Below are positions 37,769 through 49,399 of a DNA stretch of 64,000 nt, piece after piece. Location of the stretch: the NCBI GenBank assembly GCA_944989445.1, contig CALYLW010000133.1:189501-253500 (forward strand), given 5' to 3'. This stretch comes from Ampullaceana balthica. Lineage: Eukaryota > Mollusca > Gastropoda > Lymnaeidae. Position numbers and translations under genes: made by a program. Under the pieces are notes generated by a model. The model was not told the DNA's origin. It ran no database searches and saw only the letters and a list, made by a program, of their open reading frames with translations. The stretch's first letter is position 1. Each line of letters begins with the position of its first letter.

Positions 37769-37799
<31 letters not shown>

Positions 37800-37829
37800 C
37801 TATATTAAAAATTTATATATTATATATTC

Positions 37830-37895
<66 letters not shown>

Positions 37896-38534
37896 CAGTT
37901 TAACCTCTCTTAGTCGAACTCAAAGGGACCCGAAAATAAATTTACTTACGGAGTTTTCGAGTTAGGAAAATGACGTAATAAGCGCAGATTAATCAAGGAC
38001 ATTGCTGATATAGGGGGGGGGGTTGGGACAGCCAAATCGGCTAGAAGCCTTGACAGGAAAGAGAGGCGGTGTCTGATGTTTTATATGACAGGAATCCAAC
38101 TTGATTTGACATACCGTGAGATGAGACACCTTCCCTCCCATCCTCCCACTTTACTACCTCCAGGATGGGATTGGGGGAATTAAGAGATTTCTTTTTAAAA
38201 AGAGACACAGCATGCATCAATGTGATGCAAATTAGTTACCGTTCTTCAAGCCCATTTTTTTTTCTAAGAGTCACTTAATTCCTTGGGAATTCACTAAGAT
38301 AAGAGATAGCGTCAGTTTACGAGGCTCTACGGAACACGTGTTCTGAAATGTTACCACATAATAATAACCAAAACGCCTTGCAAAATTCGACTTAGTGAGG
38401 TTGGAATCAACAAAATATTCGAGTTAAGGAGATATAAAATACATTAGTCTTATATAATGTAGCCGGACCAAACAATAAATTCGATATAGGGAGTGTTTCC
38501 ACTTAGGGAAGTTCGACTTAGCAAGGTCCGTCTG
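37896..38534. mobile_element. Pogo/Tigger-like nonautonomous element
   Basis: Ends CAGTTTAACCTCTCTTAGTC and TTAGCAAGGTCCGTCTG are imperfect inverted repeats and are flanked by TA on both sides. Length 639 bp, no transposase frame. It begins 15 bases inside the intron that follows Ig exon e. A TA tract adjoins its other end. Confidence 0.7.
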
Positions 38535-38549
38535 TATATCTAAATATAC

Positions 38550-38855
38550 CTAATCCCAGAGTGAATTTGTAGTTTATATCACTTCCCATTCCGTTTCCGA
38601 AGACTAAGGTGTGGCTTGTAATGTAGTCTTTTTGTACATTTGAAATGTTTAAAACAATCTGTCCTTGGGTGTAACTTCCGGGATAGTGCGTTGCATTATA
38701 TCCCGAGTGAATGATTTGATCGTCATTGTTAATTCTTCGTAAGAGTGTAAAGTTTCTTGGTCCAGGATATCCATATACGTCTATCGTTATTTCAACATTT
38801 TCACCGATGTTCGTTAAAACGTAATTGTCATCAGTGACTAGTAATTGGAGTGGGC
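38550..38855 (-). CDS. Ig-superfamily gene, exon e (Cys-poor Ig-like domain)
   Basis: 306 bases, phase 1-1, acceptor TTTTCCTCATAG and donor GATTAG then GTATAT. The protein reads PLQLLVTDDNYVLTNIGENV, VEITIDVYGYPGPRNFTLLR and, near the end, GQIVLNISNVQ and INYKFTLGLG. The strand spacing and G-x-P-x-P turn fit an I-set Ig domain. The two canonical cysteines are missing (Val-type residues stand in their places), as in some Ig domains that fold without the disulfide. A pogo-like element begins 15 bases past the donor. No transmembrane or stop exon was found downstream, so the 3' end of the gene is unknown. Confidence 0.7.
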
Positions 38856-39509
38856 CTATGAGGAAAACAAATTTAATTAAAATATAGCACATTGAAAAAA
38901 AGAAAAGTAAACAGGACTTATAGTGTTATCATATATTTACTTTTATACACTTGACCCAAGCCACCCGAGTACAATTTAAAAATAATATTAATATTGTAGA
39001 CTTAGCGATATTTATACCATTCATAACTTTGAACAAGAGTTGAGTTATTAAAAAAAATTACAGCAGTAAGACAAACAATGTCTAACCAAAACACTTTACT
39101 ATATTTAACTAATTGTACTTTTACATGCTTTTATAAGCATTTTTAATGAACGAACATTAATTATAACCAAGAGCCTAAACAGAAACTGGATAGATCATGA
39201 GCTCTGGAAAGTTGCGCCAGTACAAAGGGACTACACGAAAAATCTACACCCCATACACGACAGATACAGAATTTACTTAACACATTGCTTGACGCATTTG
39301 TGTTAATAGAATAGCACATAAAACAAATTACTTTGATTGATATACTTTAATGACGTTAAATAAGTCAGGAAGGCAAGATCCCTGTTTTTTAAATTGTATT
39401 TTTTTTTAATGTGTTGTTAAAAACGCATTGCCTGTGTAACGAGCATTATGGAATGCTCAAGTTTCGGGCTAACTTCCTTGAGCTGTGACACGTAACATGA
39501 AAATTAAAG
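38856..39509. other. Ig gene intron sequence, no repeat recognised
   Basis: AT-rich intron sequence upstream of exon e on the minus strand. Confidence 0.4.
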
Positions 39510-40033
39510 AAACCCGTAAAAACAAAGTTTTTGACAATAAATCCCTTATTTATGAGACATAACTAACAGTATTGATTATTTTCAAACGCGACAAACATTT
39601 ACAGACTGAATCTGTCTTAACTCAACTTTGCTTCATAACCCTGGGGGGGGGATGGGAGAGGGGAAAGGTCTGGTCACCTATCACTGGACCAAGCTCAGCG
39701 TTACACGTAAAATGTAAACAAAAGCACGCCGGTACTTTGATGGGTCGCGTCAACGCGTGACTGAACAATCACGTGAAAAAAAACAATAACAAACAGTGAA
39801 TTTGAATTACATACCTCGTATAGAGATAAACTAAAAATGCATTAATTTAATTACGGTACGTTTGATCGATCTGAAATTTTGATACGATACTCTGTTAGGT
39901 GACTAGGGTTCGTGTGCCAAATTTCAGCTCGATGGCATTACGGGAAGTGGGGTCATTTTTGACTTTTGTTTTTCCGCCCGCCCAAGATAGAGATGAAGAC
40001 AGAGACGGCAGTGAAGTTGATATAAGGGATTTA
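39510..40033 (-). mobile_element. Helentron-like element, subfamily 2
   Basis: Runs from AAACCCGTAAAAACAAAGTT to TTGATATAAGGGATTTAAAA. It matches 4318-4868 closely, including TCTGGTCACC and AGCACGCCGGTAC. Confidence 0.6.
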
Positions 40034-41700
40034 AAAAGAACAATAATCTATGACTAAACCCCAACCTTCCCCAGTTTAGATCATATGGCGTGAGCGAAAC
40101 ATTAGGTTAAAATAACATCATGTTACGGGTACAGTGTCGGGACGAACATCAAATATATTTGTTTGTGTAATCTCAACAATTATTTTAATCTAAACAGTTA
40201 CACAACTAATTATTTTTGAGAATAAGCATGGTTAAGTATTTACTTTTTTTTAAAAATGTCAAACTTAATACATTTCATACCTTACGTAATGCATTAATTA
40301 TAAATATTTTTACACACGTTTTAATCTAAAATTAAAAAAATAATGACTATGTTTTTCCTTTGTTTGTTTAGAAAAACAATTGGTTGTCTTTGAAAATGGT
40401 ACGTTTTAGGTACGGTGTAAAATTGAAATTGGGGGAAACATTATTCGTTACCACCTATACAATGAGCTTCCATTGTATCAATATATTAACAAATGATAAA
40501 ATGCAGGGTAATAGTATAAGTCTAAAACTGTCTATTATAAAGAGGGATATTCATAAGCAGCCTACGAGTGGAGCGAGGAAACCTACGCATATTGTTAGAC
40601 GATTACACAAAAATCAAAATTTGACCTAACTAAACACACAAATAATGGAACAAAATTCAAGCGTGTTATCCTTATTTAGAAAATTTGTATGAAATCCGCT
40701 AAGGGCATGCAATTTAAAATTAAAGTTTATTTCGGTTGCTTCAAGTATTAAGCGATGTCACGTTTTCTGTAATTTAGCCATAGCCCATATCCTGTATATT
40801 TCAGAATATATTATTTCGCACAATATAAAGTATTCAACATATAATAATTTTGTATATGCCTACGCCATAAACGAGTGCCGCCTTCATAAACCTAATGAAT
40901 GAAATCCTTAATTTTCTTGAGAAAAATTAAGACATTTTAAGAATTTTCGCGCAGTGTTTAAGACCTGATAAACGAAAGTTAATCTGTAAGTGGGTAATTT
41001 CTTAAATCGAACACAAAAGAGAACGTATATTAGCTTATATTATTTTTTGTTGTCATAACAACCAAAGGAATACTGCTTCATTTAAAAAGAGCGAAGCTCA
41101 CTAAAGCAATAGAAAGAGAAAAGCTGGTTGCATAGGATTTTCAAGGTATTGTTTAAGACATAAAATCTACAGTTATTATATATAGCGTGCTTGCATAATG
41201 GGGCAAAGTTGTGAATTAAATAGTTGATATGAGTTATAAGATTGCGTTCTTTAAGTTAAAAACTGCCGTAAGCCTTGTATCTGCATTTTCAACTTCATTA
41301 ATATATATATTTCTTTAAAATTTAATTTTTGATAAATCGTTTTTAAGAGGCCCTGTAGGATAAAACTGAAAAAATCTACAAACGAGAAAAAATGGCAAAA
41401 AATAAATAAATAAATATATATATATATAAATTAATTTTAATGTACTGTACGTTATAGGGGTGGACTAAGCTAACCTATCTGAGACAAGTCTCTGTAAGCA
41501 GCGTGACATATACTATATTGTTTGTAGCCATATTCCCACAAAAATGTACACACAATTTCTAGTAGGGAAACAACATCAAAGTCCTATCAAAATATTAACT
41601 TTGCTTTTTAACATAACCTAAATAGGTTAAGTACAATGTGATTGACATGAAAACCAATAGTGATGGTCAACATATCTGATCACATTGAACATTTGTTTTT
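40034..41700. other. Ig gene intron sequence, no gene recognised
   Basis: AT-rich, no coding or repeat signature identified. Confidence 0.4.
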
Positions 41701-41706
41701 TTAAAT

Positions 41707-43008
41707 TTGTTTAGGGTCCATGATGTTTCGACCCGGTACAATTTGACCTCGGGCGTTTTGACCCTGTCGATTCGACCACATGATGTTTCGACCCCAATGT
41801 CGTTTCGGCTTCGGTCGATTCGACCACGGCCCTTTCAACCCCGGACGATTCAACCCCGGACAGTCCGACCACAGATCGTTTCAACCCCCAGACATTTCGA
41901 CATCGGACGATTCTTTCGTTTCAACATCGTAAAATTAATTATTCATTAGGCTATTTAAAAAAAAATTAGTTGTTTATTGATTATCTTTAAAAAAAAATAA
42001 AAAGAAAGTAATATTGTTTAATATTGTTATTAAAAAAAAAGAAACAGAAAACAAGTATGAAACTATTTTTTAAAACTTTTAATCCATAATAGGACGATTG
42101 AATATATACGCATGTATACGCATTGACAACCAGTCAACATTCATGGCGAATTCATGATTGTAAAAAGTGCAGTATTACACGGTAGTTTCCATTTTTACGT
42201 TAACACATACATACTTTTTGAGCAGCTAATATTGAGCAACTAATGTTGAGCAACTAATTTTGAGCATCTAATGTTAAGCAACTAATGTTTGAGCAACTAA
42301 TGTTATGCAACTAATGTAAAGCACCTAATGTTAAGCAACTAATGTTGAGCAACTAATGTTCGTTATGTAAAAGCCTCCTAAATGAGTGGGTAGAAAGTCC
42401 TCCACAGCCTATCCAACCTCACCTCAACCCCAATCTCTAGTAATCGGTCAATAAAATGGTCTTTTATTACGATACCTACATTCTTTCTTCCCCACTTCCA
42501 TCATATGCTTTTCAAAAACTCTCGCCAGCACAAGTTATCATGAGGTCGTCACGTAGTCTAGCACTCCTGACATGTCATAATGTGACTTGTGCCAGCCAAC
42601 GTCCAGTCCCTGATCTCACTGGACTTCACGTGATCACTCCAACCCCACTCAAATATCTACAGTCTTCAGTATCACATTATGCTATTAATAAACTATCTCT
42701 AGCTTACTAGGTATACATTAAATTATGACTTTAATGTCATGTTTTATATTTTATACATGATCAATATTTATTCTACAAATGTATCATTTAGTCAGTAGTC
42801 GAACAATTTATGGGTCGAATCGTCCGGGATCGAAACTTCCTTTGGTCGAAACGTCCTGTTGTCGAACTGCCCGGTGTCGAATCGCCCGGTGTCGAGCCAT
42901 CCGGGGTCGACACGTCGCGGGGTCGAAACGCCATGTTGTCGAATCAGCATGGTCGAACTGTCCGGGGTCGAATTACCCGGTGTTGAAATGTCCGATCACC
43001 GTTTAAAC
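41707..43008. mobile_element. Foldback-like element with tandem-repeat arms
   Basis: The left arm (41707-41935) has about 12 units of 14-17 bp on the theme TTTCGACCCCGGACGA. The right arm (42790-43008) has about 13 units of the reverse complement (GGTCGAATCGTCCGGG). The arms are long inverted repeats made of short direct repeats, the layout of Drosophila FB elements. A third array lies between them. No transposase seen. Confidence 0.65.
42216..42366 (+). repeat. Tandem TTGAGCAACTAATG repeat, about 10 units
   Basis: Units of 14-15 bp with small variations, in the centre of the foldback-like element. Confidence 0.85.
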
Positions 43009-43194
43009 ACATTCCTTAAATATATGTAGCTAGATATTCTATATATTTGCTTCAGAATGAAAAGTTTTTTTTAAAAAAAAATAGGCTAAGTATTTCACAA
43101 CGTAAGTTGAATCATTTTGATTCAATAGGAAATTTTAATTATAAAATTAATTTTAACAATCAGAATACACACACAAACGTTAAATATAACGTAC

Positions 43195-43446
43195 AGTTCA
43201 CAATAATTTCAAGTTGATAAGTCTTGGAATCTCTAGTGCATTTATAAGTTCCACCGTCATTGCATGAGCTCATTTTTAAACTATAAAATGGTGTATTAGA
43301 TGTATACACTTTTTGTCTATTAGCTAAATGAAAAAAAACGTATTGTCTTTCAGGTATTCGACATTCAAGTGTGACATATCTACCAGAGTCTACTACAAGA
43401 AAATCGGTACGACCATTGGCGGTAAAATATGGAGGCTCAGCATCAT
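43195..43446 (-). CDS. Ig-superfamily gene, exon d (complete Ig domain)
   Basis: 252 bases, phase 1-1, acceptor ATCTTTTCAG and donor AACT then GTACGT, no stop. The protein opens DAEPPYFTANGRTDFLVVDS and contains VTLEC (B-strand Cys) and CNDGGTYKC (the D-x-G-x-Y-x-C pattern of the F strand), so one full Ig domain of about 84 residues sits on one exon. It joins exon c by a TAT codon and exon e by a TGC codon. The preceding 12.1 kb intron contains the LTR element region. This is the clearest Ig exon in the window. Confidence 0.8.
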
Positions 43447-45065
43447 CTGAAAAGATATTTTAAAAAAAAATGTTTTTGTAATTGTTCAGCATTTAAAAAA
43501 CATACAACTCAAATATCCTTATACTTATAGAAGATATTTAGAAATAAAAAGAATATATTTTTTATAAAAATATATATATATTACAATTTTTAAGAAAATT
43601 GTGTTCGAGTCATTGTGAAGTCTGGTACAATTGCAAGTCTCTCAAAGCCGTTCCTAAGTCAACGCAGCAATGATTGGTGTTCGACATAAATTGTTTTTGA
43701 AAATAAAAGCAGCTAGACTTGTTGCTATCAACTTATTCATCTTGTATTTCGTGGCCACATACATTTATGTACGCTGCTGCACTTGCCACACAGGTCGTTT
43801 AGGTCATACCAAAATAATACATGTGCAAAAAAGAAAACAAAAAAATAATAAAATTAAAAAAATGCTGCTTCCAGAAAAAAAATTAGACATTTTTAAATGA
43901 AATACGTTTTGTATTTATTTTTAGGCTAGGTTTTAAAAAAAAAGCCATATTAAATAAATGAAATGATTAAAGCAAAACGTTAACAGAAAACATATACATT
44001 AATATTATTTAAATTGCTAATTACCAAGTTAAAAAGTAATGAATAATTATGTATTAAAAAAAAACCCACAAGAGGCGTAGAGGCCAAATAAATACAATAT
44101 TTATTAATAATGAAGTAAATGGGATCGTTTCAGCAAATTCCCTTCGTCATACTTACAAGTCAAAGGTGACAGGTTTGTCTCATAAATTTGAAAAATATGA
44201 AGGAATTGGTAATTTAAATGTAGACGAAAGATACATAAAAAAATCATAATATATACACTTAAAAATAAAGAAAGATATTGGTCCAGACAAATCACCTGAT
44301 AGACTAATATATAACCAAAACAATAAACTTTCCTCAATCATTGGAGTACTTTCTAAATGCCTTTCTAAACCAGGGTAGAGTATCCCTCGATTTAATACTA
44401 GCTTTTCTAAGAAGTTAAATTACACCGTGAAAATTAGAGACTTCTTTCTATTATGTGTTTTACTTTCATTTACATATAGAATATATAAATATAGTTAACC
44501 ATACATAAATAAATATAGTCCAGTGAGCACAAAACGGCCTTAGCAAAAACAGATGATATAAAATACGGATAATTTGGTGTAATACAATGGTGGCTAAACC
44601 GCGGCTTGCGAGCTGCATGCGGCTCTTCCTTGCTCAAGTAAAATTTATGAAATTAAAATGTTTCGTTTAATTTATACAATATCAAAAATAAAATGTAAAA
44701 ATATGAACGCAAAACACAGCATCGAAAATAATTTGGGATAGATTTAGTATTTAATAGTTAAAGGGAGCACTAGATTGTAACTGGTTTGTGATGTAAAACT
44801 GTTGAATTTCTGGTTATGGTTCTGCATGTCGAAATTTTTACTGTTAGACCTACTAAATGTATTTATTTTGTATTTAAATGTTAAAATAAAATATGGCAAC
44901 AATTTGCAAGAAACGAAAATAAAAAAGCAAATAGAAGTTTTCTACCATAATCTGAAGAGGACTTTTAAAATTATCCATAAAACCAATTTACATCATCTGC
45001 CAAACACAAAGCTAGCAATTTGAAACTAGCCCCAAAAAGTTGTAATCTAAATTATTCATTAAAAA
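43447..45065. other. Ig gene intron sequence, no gene recognised
   Basis: AT-rich. Near 44587 a GGCTTGCGAGCTGCATGCGG phrase resembles a hAT-type terminus but no partner end was found. A minus-strand donor-like site at 44150 has no convincing exon. Confidence 0.35.
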
Positions 45066-45556
45066 AACGTAAAAACCAAGTTTTTCACTATAATCCTTTA
45101 TGTACGAGACGTAACTAAAAGAATGTTCATAATAATACGCAGCGCAAGACCGTCCAAAAATACAAAATTGTAGTTATGTCTCGTTAAATGTGTCTAATAT
45201 GATGCGCACCGATCAGGAATATGTTTATAAAAAGTGTTGTCAATAAAATACGCACCTTATTGCGCGACAGAAAGGTTGTTCAATATAATACGCACCGCGA
45301 CACTCTATCTCAAAAAATAACATGTTACATAGAGATACATAAAATAATATAAAAATTCATTAATTTAACTACAGTACATGCAATCGATCTGAATTTTTGA
45401 AACATAGTTTTTCTCATCGCCACCAAACTGCCTGCTAAATTTCAGCTCACTAGCTTACGAGGAAGTGGGTTAAATATCGATCTCAAATTTTGGCGACTGA
45501 CAATCAAATCAAGGGTTCAAACAAACAAACACCACGATTTAATATAAAGGATTTAA
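45066..45556 (-). mobile_element. Helentron-like element, reverse copy
   Basis: Reverse complement of the unit at 33396 and 50249, from AACGTAAAAACCAAGTTTTT to AATATAAAGGATTTAAAA. Confidence 0.6.
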
Positions 45557-45960
45557 AAAGCAAGCTCTCTGATCCAAGGTCTAGAATATATCAGCAGCAG
45601 ACACTATTTTCAGCTTTCAGTGAAAAAGATAGTACTTCAACACAATCTCAACATGGTTATCTCAATGTTTCAAATGTTTCTTGTTTGATAAACCAGGTGG
45701 AGACGTCATAAATAAAAATATCAAAGAAGCATTTTAAATGTTAGATCCCAATAATCTCCAGACTTTGGCGACAACACACATTCTAATATCACGCTGATAC
45801 ACGTAATTCAGATACTAACAATGATATTGAAGTAACAATGATGAACGATTTAAAGAACTGAGCAGCATTCAGTTTTGCCCTTCAACAAATATTCAAGATA
45901 CGTTACAATTGGCGGTGTTGGCTTGTAGTGTTAATTATTACTAGCTGTAAAGTGAAGTAA
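45557..45960. other. No gene recognised
   Basis: Part of the 12.1 kb Ig gene intron. A plus-strand frame (45570-45700) has no recognisable motif. Confidence 0.35.
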
Positions 45961-46150
45961 GTCCCATGACCGATTGTCGTAGGGGATCCCTAATGTTTCC
46001 ATTAGAGCTTAGTCGGGGCTTTGTATACTTGGTGGGTGACCTAATTCCCTTCAAGGTCAGCGTAGGACTTAATTAGCGTTTATCATTTTTCATCCCACGC
46101 CCCTCAATTTGTCAGGCGAACGCACAATTGACTTAGCTATCCAGCCGCAG
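45961..46150 (-). repeat. tRNA-derived SINE, copy 4
   Basis: The minus strand starts GCTGGATAGCTAAGTCAATT (A box) and GGGGCGTGGGATG. It ends at ATCGGTCATGGGAC. Confidence 0.65.
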
Positions 46151-46517
46151 CTGTAAAGTTAGAGCTATTTAACTTAATTTCACTGAAATAGACCACAAAC
46201 TCGTGCCATACTCGTTTCCTAGAGAATTTTCTCCGGGCTGAGCTTTTGGAGATACAACCTGAAGTGTTTACCAGTTTATGCAGTGACCGTGCAATAGCAA
46301 TCCCTATTGGGAACTGAAGCGTAGCTCTCAGACACCCAGATCAGGACTGAACACTTTCCAAAACAAGACTAACTTCATAGGTTTGACACGAGGAGGTATA
46401 AGGGCTGCCGATTATGTGGCAACTTTGAAGGGACAGTAATGCATCTACTAATTCGAATAGATAAACCCAAATACCTGTCGAAAAGTACCTTTATGGCGAT
46501 AACAGCTTGATGAGGCT

Positions 46518-47008
46518 TGCGTTAGGTAGTAAGTTTAATGATTTAAAGAACAAGTCTTGACTCGATCAATCATTTTGTAGTTCACGTCTTTCTTAACTAT
46601 GTAATACATATTAAACATTAAAGAATTATGGTATACACATTCTTCCACTTTACTTAGTGGTCTCCTACACAACAATGTAATAATATATCTACTAACTCAA
46701 GATCCTAAGTACACGACAGACTCTCCAAGTAAAGTCAACTAACTCGACTCCTTGTCTCAACGCTCTTCCTACTATAACCACTCGAGCTGCCTAAATGTGT
46801 CAATATTGAGCTACACGCCCTCTGTATCCATTATAGTGTGGCTCCCCACTACCACTCTATACATATAAAGGCCGTCTGTCGCTCATGACCTCTTATTAAT
46901 TACCAGAACTTCTAACCGAATGAAAGGGTGAACTCTTTTCAAGTCTTGCTGACCTCAGTTAAAAAAGTGACATTACATTTCTCATCATTGAGTCTCAAAA
47001 TCTTGACA
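46518..47008 (-). repeat. Downstream LTR of the decayed element
   Basis: About 490 bp, ends near CTTGACA (TGTCAAG on the minus strand). It matches the upstream LTR over most of its length with many substitutions, so the insertion is old. Confidence 0.55.
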
Positions 47009-47237
47009 TATACCCCCTCTTCTGTTAGATTCCATTTCGGAGTAGAATATCACAATGACCTAAGTCAAGTTATTGAATCACTGCACATTGCATATACATT
47101 AATATCACCAAAAAAAAACATTCTTTGCAAATATTATATCCCCATAAATGTCATTAAAAACGAAGCATTATATACATAAACAAATAGGAACACAAAACTA
47201 GTCATAATATGCATACTACTGCAAGGCACCGCTACAT

Positions 47238-47422
47238 CAGAGTTTCTCAAAGTGGTGGTTCGCGGACCGGTGCCGGTCCGTGGGCCATCCGCTGCCGGTC
47301 CGCAGATGTTCTAAAAAAATGACAGAAAAAATTGTCAGTGCAGGGAAAATAGTGCACCGGTCTCTGGTGCAATGGCAAAAATTCCTGCCGTTCCGCCATA
47401 CTAAAATGTTTGAGAAGCACTG
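47238..47422. mobile_element. 185 bp hAT MITE with 8 bp TSD
   Basis: Ends CAGAGTTTCTCAAAG and TGTTTGAGAAGCACTG are inverted repeats. Flanks CGCTACAT and CGTTACAT match at 7 of 8 positions. Termini are like those of the element at 7236. Confidence 0.85.
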
Positions 47423-47907
47423 CGTTACATGACACAATAGTACATCAAAGCCAATCATTATAATACTGCATTCTTACTCCTAACATAATTTCGTTTTCCA
47501 ATTAAGATATGTGCAGTAAAGAGTTATTCTCTCCTTATCATGAAAATCGTATATGTTAACTACTCGACCGAACAATTGTAAATGTTAATATGACCCCAAA
47601 ATGTATAGTCTTTATACATTAATTCAGAAAAAACGTAGTTATGTTTTTATTTTTATTTTTATAAACCATTTCATAATTACTGAGGCATCAATACAATAAT
47701 TATCTATACAATATCAAATATACATTGCATAATTTTAAATTTGAATATAAATGACCACAAAAACCAACACGCTTACAACTAGATTGTTAAATATTCAAAA
47801 CTGAACACTAATGACTGCTCCTCTTACATTCATTCGTATGATGTCGGTTACTGGATTGCCCCCATCATGATACATATGCTAAAGGGATAACAACATACCC
47901 ATATATA

Positions 47908-49032
47908 TGTTACGGCAAAAGCCCGAAGTCCGGCCACTTCGCGAACTGGCCGGCCAATTCGCGAAGTGGCCAACAAGTCTGGCCAAAGCCCGAAGTACTT
48001 ACAACTAACAATTGTATTTCGGGCTTTGGCCGGCCAATTCGCGAAAAGACTGGGTAACCTTGGCCAAAGCCCGATGTGGTAGTGGAAGACTGCCTTGTTA
48101 GCAGCACATCTGTCGCTTCTGGTGTGTTGGCGTATACAGGGGTAGGGTAAAGGGTGACACTCGGTGACGTATGTATAGCGTTAGTCTTTCCTTTTCGGAG
48201 GAGGTCCAGACACTGTGACTAGTTCTTATTATTCTGACACGATGGTTTCATTGTGAGTACTGTATTACTCGTATTTATAACTTCTCAGCTAAGTGAAGCT
48301 GGTGCACATCAGGAAAATGCGGAAACAACATTTTATATGAAAATCAGATTCTGTGATACTTTGAATGCTTCGTTATAAGGAAAAGCCAATAATAGGGAGA
48401 TCCTCACCAAACAGAAATACATCGCTTTATTAGAGGAGGTTAAACACGCTAAAGCAAAGGAGAAAAAAGAAAGTGTTGATTATCGTCGTATAAAGAAATA
48501 TGATGTTCTTGAAGTTTGCGGTAAAGAAAGACTTATTGTGCAAGTAACATGAGACAATAGCGTTCTTATTTTAAATATCTGTATTTAGAAGAAATGTTCG
48601 ACTTACTGCTCAATACTCACTTGAAAATTGGACATGCAGGTCACACACTGATGGAAAAGGAGCTACAAACTAAGTACAAAAATGTCATCCAATAAGTCAT
48701 TACATTCTCTCTTCGCTTATGCAAGCCATGCATGATCAAATTATATACTCCTAAGATGGGTCTAGTTTCTAAAACTTTGTTCTTTAAAGAATTTAACTCG
48801 AGATGCCAGGTGGATCTGATAGACATGCAAAGTAGTCATGACGGCAAGTACAAGTTTATACTCAATTATTAAGATCATTTAGCCACGTTTGTTCTATATA
48901 TTGCGACCTCTTAAAAGCAAAACAGCAGAAAAAGTTGATATTATCAGCTACTTGATATCTTCGCCACCATAGGGGCTCCACGAATTGGCCGGCCACTTCG
49001 AGAAGTGGCGATTTCCGGCTTTGGCCGTAACA
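47908..49032 (+). mobile_element. Ginger-like DNA transposon, complete ends (1125 bp)
   Basis: Starts TGTTACGGCAAAAGCC and ends CGGCTTTGGCCGTAACA, an inverted pair beginning TGT/ACA. It is flanked by the 4 bp duplication TATA. Subterminal blocks with CACTTCGCGAA and GGCCGGCCAATTCGCGAA are repeated at both ends. The interior encodes integrase-like pieces (see next entry). Ginger elements are DNA transposons whose DDE integrase is related to that of Gypsy elements. Confidence 0.75.
48395..48975 (+). pseudogene. KRBA2/Ginger-like integrase remnant
   Basis: Plus-strand frames read YRRIKKYDVLEVCGKERLIV, then TRDARWI...DMQSS-type text and a junction resembling RPLKSKTAEKVDIISYLIS. These match the H2C2-to-catalytic-core stretch of integrases annotated as KRAB-A domain-containing protein 2-like. 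Stops and frame changes are frequent, and the element is too short for a full integrase. Confidence 0.6.
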
Positions 49033-49399
49033 TATACACACTTTTGTATCATTGTAGTTTACCCATAACAATCATATAAAAACAGTGTGAATATTCAATG
49101 CTCATGAAATAATTTTATTACTGTACATAGCCTATGACCGAGTTTATGGAGGTAACTTATCAAAGTATAAGAACAATTCAGTATACTTCTAATTCCTTCT
49201 ACAACCGTATCCAAATAACTAAGCACTCCATGCTCACATACTTTCTGTACCATCCAAGGCATACGAAACATCTTATGGAGATAACAATTTATACCAACTT
49301 TGCTATTTTAAAGTTGCTCATTGTCAATATATAGACTATTCAATTCAAACACAGTCATGACGAACATCAATCATCATGAAATACACTAATATTTAACAT

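Noticed and set aside
44104..44337. Minus-strand open frame ending at an ACTTAC (GTAAGT) donor-like site in phase 1.
   Set aside because: No Ig-like residues and the nearest plausible acceptor leaves only 22 bases.
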